Part shown: in pieces, positions 58,759-64,000 of the stretch
How positions within the stretch are numbered: the stretch's first letter is position 1
Layout: each line of letters starts with the position of its first letter
From: DASYHS01 sp035998295
Lineage (GTDB): Bacteria > Pseudomonadota > Alphaproteobacteria > Azospirillales > Azospirillaceae
Reading direction: 5' to 3'
Assembly (NCBI RefSeq): GCF_035998295.1
Contig: NZ_DASYHS010000083.1
Span: 68,398-132,397, forward strand
DNA: 64,000 bases
Notes under the pieces: generated by a model
What the model saw: only the letters and a program-made list of their open reading frames with translations
The model's database searches: none
What the model was told of the DNA's origin: nothing
Position numbers and translations under genes: made by a program

Positions 58759-58784
58759 GGAACCTTCGTTGAAGTTGAACGGTT
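58759..58784 (+). promoter_or_regulatory. Candidate ECF-type promoter
   Basis: GGAAC (58759-58763), 16 bp, CGGTT (58780-58784). The GGAAC-N16-CGTT-like layout is that of many ECF promoters and lies 33 bp before the GTG of the sigma factor gene, which suggests autoregulation. The -10 element has one extra G compared with CGTT. Confidence 0.45.
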
Positions 58785-58816
58785 CTCGGCACGACGCCAG
58801 CCATGCGGATGTCGCC

Positions 58817-59326
58817 GTGAGCAGCATTGCAACCCAATTGGAGCTCCACATCGCGTCACTGAGGCGCTATGCGCGCGCCTTGCTGCGCGATCGTTCGGAC
58901 GCCGACGACCTGGTCCAGGAATCGCTTGCCCGCGCGCTGTCGCGGGCCGGCTTCTTCAAGGAGGGCACGAACCTAAGGGCCTGGCTATTCACCATCATGC
59001 ACAACGTCCACATCAACCAGGTGCGCCGCAAGGCGGTCCGGCCGGCCGAGGTCGCGGTGGACGACGTGGCGGCGATGCTGTCCGGGCCGCCGGGGCAGGA
59101 GCACCGGCTGGAACTGCGCGACATGCAGCGCGCCCTTTCCGAACTGCCGGAGGAGCAGCGCAAGGTGCTTCTGCTGGTGGCGCTGGAGGGAATGAAGTAC
59201 GAAGAAGTTGCTGCGGTGCTCGGCATTCCGGTCGGCACCGTGATGTCGCGCCTCTCGCGGGCACGCGAGGCGCTGCGCATCAAGACGACGCATCAGGGCG
59301 GCGTGCCCCTCCGGCGGGTCAAGTAG
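58817..59326 (+). CDS. ECF-subfamily RNA polymerase sigma factor
   Basis: This 169-residue sigma factor has region 2 (ALLRDRSDADDLVQESLARAL and GTNLRAWLFTIMHNVHINQV) and region 4 (LPEEQRKVLLLVALEGMKYEEVAAVLGIPVGTVMSRL, read in parts). It lacks region 3 and is typical of the extracytoplasmic-function group. Region 2 resembles the EcfG family, but the next gene codes for a membrane anti-sigma factor rather than NepR. The GTG at 58817 is the best-placed start after the candidate promoter. Confidence 0.9.
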   Translation: MSSIATQLELHIASLRRYARALLRDRSDADDLVQESLARALSRAGFFKEGTNLRAWLFTIMHNVHINQVRRKAVRPAEVAVDDVAAMLSGPPGQEHRLELRDMQRALSELPEEQRKVLLLVALEGMKYEEVAAVLGIPVGTVMSRLSRAREALRIKTTHQGGVPLRRVK

Positions 59327-59395
59327 GAGGCCGGGCCGAGCGGGGGAGCCGGACGGATGGCCAGCGATGGCCGGGGATGGTTTGAGGCGGCGGGA

Positions 59396-60319
59396 ATGAC
59401 CATGGCGGCGAGGGCGATCAAGGACAGCGAACTGCATGCCTACGTGGACGGGTGGCTCGACGGCGAGCGGCGGCTGGAAGTGGAGGCGCTGCTGGCCCAG
59501 GACCCGGACGCGGCGGCCCGCGCCCGGGCCTACCGAGCCCAGACCGACGCCCTGCACGCGCTGTTCGACCCCGTCCTGTCCGAGCCGCCCGACGATGCCG
59601 CCGCGGGCCTGCGCGACCGTCTGGCCGCCGGCCTCGCCGACGGAAGGGGGCTGCGCTCCCGCCTCGCCTCGCCCTGGATGCGCATGGCCGCCGCGGTCCT
59701 GCTGACCGTCGCGAGCGGGGTCGGGGGCTGGGCGCTGCGCGGCCCGGACACCGCGATCGTCGCGCCCGGCCCGCTGCAGGTCTTCGCCGAGGAGGCGGTC
59801 CAGGCCCATGCCTTCTACACGGGCTCGCGCTTCGCGGTCGAGATGGGGGCCGACGATCCGGGCGCGCTCGACACCTGGCTGTCGCAGCGGCTCGGCCGCG
59901 TGATCTTCGGGCCGGATCTGTCCGGCCTCGGCTACCGCCTGATCGGCGGCCGCTCGCTGCCGACCGCGACCGGCGCCGGCGTGCAGTACATGTACGAGGG
60001 CGAGGGGCGCGGGCGCCTGACGCTGTTCGTCTCGGTGCCCGATGGCGGGCAGGCGGCGGCGTTCAGCTATGTCCGCCAGGGCGACATCTCGATGTTCTAC
60101 TGGCTCGAGGGGCCGCTCGCCTACGCCCTCATCGGCACCGCCGGGCGGGAGGAGCTGATGTCCATCGCCCAGACCGTCCACCGCGAGTTCCAGCGCCGCG
60201 ACCCGCCGGCCGGCGCCCAGCGGGCGGTCGTGGCGGCGCCGACCGGCGCGGAAGCCCCCCAGGGCCCCGCCGGCCCGGCCGTGCAGCCGGTCGGGGCGGG
60301 CACGTCCAAGCGGATGTGA
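59396..60319 (+). CDS. Membrane anti-sigma factor
   Basis: This 307-residue protein has an N-terminal cytoplasmic anti-sigma domain (DSELHAYVDGWLDGERRLEVE, about 10-85), one membrane segment (about 95-115, RMAAAVLLTVASGVGGWAL) and an extracytoplasmic part with FYTGSRFAVEMG and VQYMYEGEGRGRLTLFVS. The Cys/His residues of zinc-binding anti-sigma domains are absent. It should hold the sigma factor of the preceding gene until an envelope signal is sensed. The ATG at 59396 follows GAGG; an upstream in-frame ATG at 59357 is less likely. Confidence 0.82.
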   Translation: MTMAARAIKDSELHAYVDGWLDGERRLEVEALLAQDPDAAARARAYRAQTDALHALFDPVLSEPPDDAAAGLRDRLAAGLADGRGLRSRLASPWMRMAAAVLLTVASGVGGWALRGPDTAIVAPGPLQVFAEEAVQAHAFYTGSRFAVEMGADDPGALDTWLSQRLGRVIFGPDLSGLGYRLIGGRSLPTATGAGVQYMYEGEGRGRLTLFVSVPDGGQAAAFSYVRQGDISMFYWLEGPLAYALIGTAGREELMSIAQTVHREFQRRDPPAGAQRAVVAAPTGAEAPQGPAGPAVQPVGAGTSKRM

Positions 60320-60393
60320 CGCGGCTCCCCCGGGGCAAATGGAATTCCGGCGGCCCCCGGCTGTTGCCGGGGTATCGGCATGGAGGACATGAC

Positions 60394-60750
60394 TTGCCCA
60401 GGATACCCTTCGACCCGGCCAAAGCCGTCCCGTCGCTTGCCCGCATCGCCGGCATCGCGGCCCTCGTCGCGCTCGGCGCGTGCGCCGGCTCGGGCCCGCC
60501 CGGCGCAGGACTGGATGCCGCGCAGGCAGGTGTGGACGGCGCGCCGGGACCGGAACCGACCCTGCGCGATCCTCTCGGCTACAGCAGCCGGCCGATCGAT
60601 TCCAGCCCCACCACGTCCGAGCTGGAGGGCGGCCTTGGCCTGCCGCGGACCGGCGAGGTGATCGCGCCCGGCGAGGAGTTCGAGCAGGAGGCCAGCCCCC
60701 CGCCGACGCCGCTGCTGCCGGAGGACGCGGAAGGGACAGCAGTGGAATAG
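60394..60750 (+). CDS. Putative small lipoprotein
   Basis: This 118-residue protein has a signal sequence with a lipobox-like LGAC (IAGIAALVALGACAGSG), after which the mature part is Pro-, Gly- and Asp-rich and without recognisable domain (LRDPLGYSSRPIDSS, ELEGGLGLPRTGEVIAPG). The TTG at 60394 is preceded by GGAGG at about eight bases. It is the third gene of the sigma/anti-sigma operon and may be a target or a sensor part of the envelope response. Confidence 0.55.
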   Translation: MPRIPFDPAKAVPSLARIAGIAALVALGACAGSGPPGAGLDAAQAGVDGAPGPEPTLRDPLGYSSRPIDSSPTTSELEGGLGLPRTGEVIAPGEEFEQEASPPPTPLLPEDAEGTAVE

Positions 60751-60788
60751 CGCCTCGCAATCTCACGGGCGTGCACGGTCATTCGAAT

Positions 60789-60824
60789 GAACGAACGTTG
60801 CTAATGCAAATAACTGGTTCGTTC
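60789..60824. promoter_or_regulatory. Inverted repeat upstream of metY promoter
   Basis: GAACGAAC (60789-60796) and GTTCGTTC (60817-60824) are perfect 8-bp arms, centres 28 bp apart. The palindrome CATTCGAATG (60780-60789) adjoins the left arm. The element ends four bases before the -35 box, a usual place for an activator or a repressor. Confidence 0.5.
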
Positions 60825-60828
60825 CGCC

Positions 60829-60857
60829 TTGACGCTCGGGTTTGTGCAAAATACGCT
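60829..60857 (+). promoter_or_regulatory. Sigma70-type promoter of the metY leader
   Basis: TTGACG (60829-60834), 17 bp, TACGCT (60852-60857). The predicted transcript begins near 60864 and runs about 83 nt before the metY start, through a terminator-like hairpin. Confidence 0.6.
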
Positions 60858-60900
60858 CTCGGCCACAGCAGCTCGAGTTGAGCAGGCGAGGCAAAAAAAT

Positions 60901-60930
60901 GAGGGCCGCGTTGAAGCGGCCCTCGTCTTT
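60901..60930 (+). terminator. Terminator-like hairpin inside the metY leader
   Basis: GAGGGCCGC (60901-60909) and GCGGCCCTC (60916-60924) form a perfect 9-bp stem with loop GTTGAA, followed by GTCTTT and preceded by seven A residues (60893-60899). It stands 17 bases before the metY ATG. The A-run and T-run make it look like a bidirectional intrinsic terminator, so it either ends a small RNA of about 65 nt or acts as an attenuator. Confidence 0.6.
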
Positions 60931-60946
60931 AGGGGGTCCGGGAGGC

Positions 60947-62257
60947 ATGGCCGATGCCGGTTTCCTGAAGTTCGATACGCTCTCCCTCCATGCCGGGCAG
61001 CAGCCCGATCCGACGACGGGCGCACGCGCCGTCCCGATCCACGCCACCACCGCCTACGTGTTCCGCGACGCCGACCGGGCGTCGGCGCTGTTCGACCTGG
61101 AGATGGCCGGCCACGTCTACGGCCGCATCTCCAACCCGACCGTCGCCGTGCTGGAGGAGCGCCTGGCCGCCCTCGACGGCGGCATCGGCGCGGTGTGCAC
61201 GGCGAGCGGGCAGGCGGCCCTCCACCTCGCGGTCGCCACCTTGATGGGCGCCGGCGGGCACGTCGTCGCGTCCGGCGCGCTCTATGGCGGCTCGCGCAAT
61301 CTCCTGGCCGAGACGCTGCCGCGTTTCGGCATCGAGACGACCTTCGTCCCGCCCCGCGACCCCGATGCCTTCGCCGCCGCGATCCGGCCGGAGACCCGGC
61401 TCGTCCTGGGCGAGGTGATCGGCAATCCCGGGCTCGAGGTGCTCGACATCCCGGCGGTCGCGGCGGTCGCGCACGCCGCCGGGGTGCCGCTGCTGATCGA
61501 CGCCACCTTCTCGACGCCGGCGCTGTGCCGGCCGCTCGACCACGGGGCCGACCTCGTGATGCATTCCGCGACCAAGTGGCTGGGCGGGCACGGCGTCGCC
61601 GTCGCCGGCGCGCTGGTCGACGGGGGCCGCTTCGACTGGACGCGCGGGCGCGGCTACCCGACCCTGACCGAGCCCTGCCGGGGCTATGGCGGCCTCGTCT
61701 TCGCCGAGCAGTTCGGCCCCGCGGCCTTCCTGATGCGCGCCCGCTACGAGGGGCTGCGCGACTTCGGCGCGACGCTGTCGCCGGAAAGCGCGTCGCGCCT
61801 CCTGCTCGGGGTCGAGACGTTGGGGCTGCGCATGGCGCGCCATGTCGAGAACGCCCGCGCCGTCGCCCGGTGGCTGGCCGACCGCGCGGCGCAGCCGGAC
61901 GGCGGGGTCGTCTGGGTCAGCCATCCCGACCTGCCGGACCATCCCGACCACGCGCTCGCGGCGCGCCTGATGCCGGCCGGCGCCGGGGGCGTCGTCGCCT
62001 TCGGCGTGCGGGGCGGCAGGGCGGCGGCGCGCCGCTTCGTCGAGGCGCTGTCGCTGTTCTCGCACGTCGCCAATGTCGGCGACGCGAAGTCGCTGGCGAC
62101 CCACCCCGCGAGCACCACCCAGGCCCAGCTCGGGCCGGACGCGCTCGCCGCCGCCGGCATCGGGGAGGAGATGGTCAGGCTCTCGGTCGGGCTCGAGGAC
62201 GCCGGGGACCTGATCGCCGACCTGGCGCAGGCGCTGCGCGCGGCCGGCCGGGACTGA
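60947..62257 (+). CDS. metY: O-acetylhomoserine sulfhydrylase-type PLP enzyme
   Basis: This 436-residue enzyme of the Cys/Met metabolism PLP family matches MetY, which makes homocysteine from O-acetylhomoserine and sulfide. FDTLSLHAGQQPDPTTGARAVP is the typical start (in two parts), YGRISNPTVAVLEERLAALDGG follows, and HSATKWLGGHGVAVAGA holds the PLP Lys. O-succinylhomoserine or another thiol-accepting relative is possible. The ATG at 60947 follows GGGAGG closely; an in-frame ATG at 60899 lies inside the hairpin. A hydrolase and a dehydrogenase gene follow with short gaps. Confidence 0.88.
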   Translation: MADAGFLKFDTLSLHAGQQPDPTTGARAVPIHATTAYVFRDADRASALFDLEMAGHVYGRISNPTVAVLEERLAALDGGIGAVCTASGQAALHLAVATLMGAGGHVVASGALYGGSRNLLAETLPRFGIETTFVPPRDPDAFAAAIRPETRLVLGEVIGNPGLEVLDIPAVAAVAHAAGVPLLIDATFSTPALCRPLDHGADLVMHSATKWLGGHGVAVAGALVDGGRFDWTRGRGYPTLTEPCRGYGGLVFAEQFGPAAFLMRARYEGLRDFGATLSPESASRLLLGVETLGLRMARHVENARAVARWLADRAAQPDGGVVWVSHPDLPDHPDHALAARLMPAGAGGVVAFGVRGGRAAARRFVEALSLFSHVANVGDAKSLATHPASTTQAQLGPDALAAAGIGEEMVRLSVGLEDAGDLIADLAQALRAAGRD

Positions 62258-62279
62258 GCCGGGCGGTGGGGGAGGGGCC

Positions 62280-63098
62280 ATGCTGCTGACCGTCGACGGA
62301 CGCCCGGTCCACGCCGCCACCGGCGGCCGCCCGCTGGATGCGCCCCTGGATGCGGGCGGGCCGGTCGCGGTGCTGCTCCACGGCTCGGGGATGGACAACA
62401 CGGTCTGGGCGCTCCAGAGCCGTTTCCTCGCGCATCGCGGCGTCGGCGTGCTGTCGGTCGACCTTCCCGGCCACGGCCGGTCCGCCGGGCCGCCGCTGCC
62501 GACGGTGGAGGCGCTGGGCGAATGGGTCGTGGCCCTGCTGGACGCCGCCGGCGTCGGCCGCGCTCTGCTGGCCGGCCACTCGCTGGGCGCGCTGGTGGCA
62601 CTCGCCGCCGCCGGCCGCGCGCCGGAGCGCGTCGGCGCGCTGGCCCTGCTTGGGGCCGCCGACCGCATGCCCGTGCATCCCGGCCTGCTCGCCGCCGCGA
62701 CCGCCGGCGAGGCCGAGGCTATCCGCATGGTCGTCGGCTGGGCGTTCGCCCGCCGCGCCCATATCGGCGGCAGCCCCGCGCCGGGGATGTGGATGGTCGG
62801 CGCCGCGCTGCGCCTGATGGAGCGCGAGGCGCCGGGCGTCCTCGGCGTCGATCTCGGCGCCTGCGACCGGTTCGCCGACGCGCCGCGCATCGCGGCCGCC
62901 ATCGCCTGCCCGACGACCGTCGTGATCGGTTCGGCCGACCGGATGACCCCGCCGAAGGCCGGGCGGCGTCTGGCGGCGCTGATCCCCGGCGCCGAGATCG
63001 TCGAGCTTCCCGGCGTCGGCCACATGATGGCCGTCGAGGCGCCGGAAGCGACCGCCAGGGCGCTGCTGGGCGCCGCCACCCGTCAGGAAAGGACCTGA
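62280..63098 (+). CDS. Alpha/beta hydrolase
   Basis: This 272-residue cytoplasmic hydrolase has VAVLLHGSGMDNTVW (oxyanion loop), VLSVDLPGHGRSAGPPLP, the nucleophile elbow LLAGHSLGALVAL (Ser in G-H-S-L-G), TTVVIGSADRMTPP (acid) and LPGVGHMMAVEAPE (His). It lies 22 bp after metY and 8 bp before the dehydrogenase gene, so it is cotranscribed. The MhpC-like pattern suggests a small ester or C-C bond substrate, but no specific one can be named. Confidence 0.82.
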   Translation: MLLTVDGRPVHAATGGRPLDAPLDAGGPVAVLLHGSGMDNTVWALQSRFLAHRGVGVLSVDLPGHGRSAGPPLPTVEALGEWVVALLDAAGVGRALLAGHSLGALVALAAAGRAPERVGALALLGAADRMPVHPGLLAAATAGEAEAIRMVVGWAFARRAHIGGSPAPGMWMVGAALRLMEREAPGVLGVDLGACDRFADAPRIAAAIACPTTVVIGSADRMTPPKAGRRLAALIPGAEIVELPGVGHMMAVEAPEATARALLGAATRQERT

Positions 63099-63106
63099 GA
63101 ACCGCC

Positions 63107-63982
63107 ATGACCGACCCGCAGCTTTCCCTCGCCTTCATCGGCCTCGGCGTGATGGGCTTCCCGATGGCCGGGCACCTCGCCCGCAACGGCCACCGGGTCA
63201 CTGTCTACAACCGCAACCCCGCCAAGGCGGCGGCCTGGGTCGGCGAGCACGGCGGCACCGCCGCGCACACCCCCGCCGAGGCGGCCGCCGGGGCCGACAT
63301 CGTCTTCGCCTGCGTCGGGGCCGACGCCGACGTGCGCGAGGTGACGCTGGGCACGGACGGCTGCTTCGCCGCGATGAAGCCGGGCGCGATCTTCGTCGAC
63401 CACACGACGGCCTCGGCCGAGATTGCCCGCGAGCTGGACGCGGCGGCGACCGCGCGCGGCCTGTCCAGCCTGGACGCCCCGGTCTCCGGCGGCCAGGCCG
63501 GCGCCCAGAACGGGCAGCTCACGATCATGGTCGGCGGCGCCGAGGAGCCGTTCGCCCGCGCCGAGCCGGCGATGCGCTGCTACGGGCGCGCCGTGACCCT
63601 GCTCGGGCCGGCGGGTTTCGGCCAGCTCACCAAGATGGTCAACCAGATCTGCATCGCCGGCCTCGTCCAGGGGCTGTCGGAAGCGCTGCATTTCGCGCAG
63701 CGCGCCGGGCTGGACGGCAACCGCGTGCTCGACGTGATCGGCAAGGGTGCCGCCCAGAGCTGGCAGATGGACAACCGCGGGCGCACGATGATCGAGGGCC
63801 GCTTCGACTTCGGCTTCGCGGTCGATTGGATGCGCAAGGATCTCGGGCTCGTGCTTTCGGAGGCGAAGCGCAACGGCTCGTCCCTGCCGGTGACGGCGCT
63901 CGTCGACCAGTTCTACGGCGACGTCCAGAAGGCCGGCGGCGGACGCTGGGACACCTCCAGCCTGATCACCCGCCTGAAGTGA
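63107..63982 (+). CDS. Beta-hydroxyacid dehydrogenase (3-hydroxyisobutyrate dehydrogenase family)
   Basis: This 291-residue NAD(P)-dependent enzyme has LAFIGLGVMGFPMAGHLARNGHRV, read as the Rossmann GxGxxG and following helix, the substrate motif DAPVSGGQAGAQNGQLTIMVGG (two blocks), the catalytic Lys region GQLTKMVNQICIAG and FDFGFAVDWMRKDLGLVL. Relatives oxidise 3-hydroxyisobutyrate, tartronate semialdehyde or similar acids. It is the last gene of the metY group; its stop is 18 bp from the end of the window. Confidence 0.9.
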   Translation: MTDPQLSLAFIGLGVMGFPMAGHLARNGHRVTVYNRNPAKAAAWVGEHGGTAAHTPAEAAAGADIVFACVGADADVREVTLGTDGCFAAMKPGAIFVDHTTASAEIARELDAAATARGLSSLDAPVSGGQAGAQNGQLTIMVGGAEEPFARAEPAMRCYGRAVTLLGPAGFGQLTKMVNQICIAGLVQGLSEALHFAQRAGLDGNRVLDVIGKGAAQSWQMDNRGRTMIEGRFDFGFAVDWMRKDLGLVLSEAKRNGSSLPVTALVDQFYGDVQKAGGGRWDTSSLITRLK

Positions 63983-64000
63983 CGCCGCCGGGCCGGCGCC

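Noticed and set aside
58552..58816. A protein-coding gene between prpE and the sigma factor gene.
   Set aside because: The frames are Arg/Gly-rich without homology, and the stretch holds the candidate ECF promoter.
60858..60946. SAM-II or SAM/SAH riboswitch upstream of metY.
   Set aside because: Neither the SAM-II pseudoknot core nor the SAM/SAH consensus is visible; only a terminator-like hairpin is seen.

Overview
The window is about 70% G+C, densely coded and apparently chromosomal. It looks like an alphaproteobacterium: it carries a TrcR/DUF1013 cell-cycle regulator, DUF1192, DUF4169 and DUF2189 proteins, two DUF465 proteins, an HWE-type sensor kinase and a type A RNase P RNA. The exact order cannot be fixed from the sequence; a Rhodospirillales-like organism is a guess. 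I saw no tRNA, rRNA, CRISPR array, insertion sequence or prophage.

Layout. 1-6.9 kb: rnpB, then a minus-strand run (N-acetylmuramoyl-alanine amidase, EamA exporter, Uup, DjlA-like, DUF3750, YcaQ-like glycosylase). 7-13.7 kb: a catabolic stretch with a fused 5-oxoprolinase-type enzyme, a broken LysE gene, a MarR regulator, a D-lactate dehydrogenase-type flavoprotein and an HpcH aldolase. 14-25.4 kb: a natural-product gene cluster, described below. 25.5-46.5 kb: housekeeping and accessory genes (fumC, aidB, quinone reductase, trcR, PAS/HWE kinase, pfkA, purEK, secreted VOC and hydrolase proteins, GST, AsmA, 3-hydroxybutyrate dehydrogenase). 46.5-50.9 kb: an HxlR-controlled group (GST, NTF2-like, tautomerase, nitronate monooxygenase) next to SugE and an Eis-like acetyltransferase. 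51-56.6 kb: an acyl-CoA synthetase, a formyltransferase-like protein, a lower-G+C hipBA toxin-antitoxin pair and a glycosyltransferase. 56.6-64 kb: prpE, an ECF sigma/anti-sigma operon, a lipoprotein, and a metY operon with a structured leader.

The most notable region is 13.99-25.43 kb. It encodes a stand-alone adenylation enzyme, a discrete peptidyl carrier protein, two paralogous SyrB2/CytC3-type non-heme iron halogenases (HxA instead of HxD), a SyrC/CmaE-like acyl shuttle with a Cys nucleophile, a second carrier protein, a type II thioesterase, a GNAT acyltransferase, an HxD 2-oxoglutarate oxygenase and a metal-dependent amidohydrolase. A CPA2 antiporter lies inside the cluster. There is no condensation domain. 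The simplest reading is that an amino acid (the code read by hand is valine-like) is tethered to the carrier, chlorinated, moved or released, and further processed as a free or lightly modified chlorinated amino acid, as in the CytC1-4 system. Three transcription units of the cluster start behind nearly identical promoters (TTGACG-N17-CATCAW-TGTTG), which ties the distant second halogenase to the rest.

All family assignments come from reading translated sequence and motifs by eye; no database search was run.
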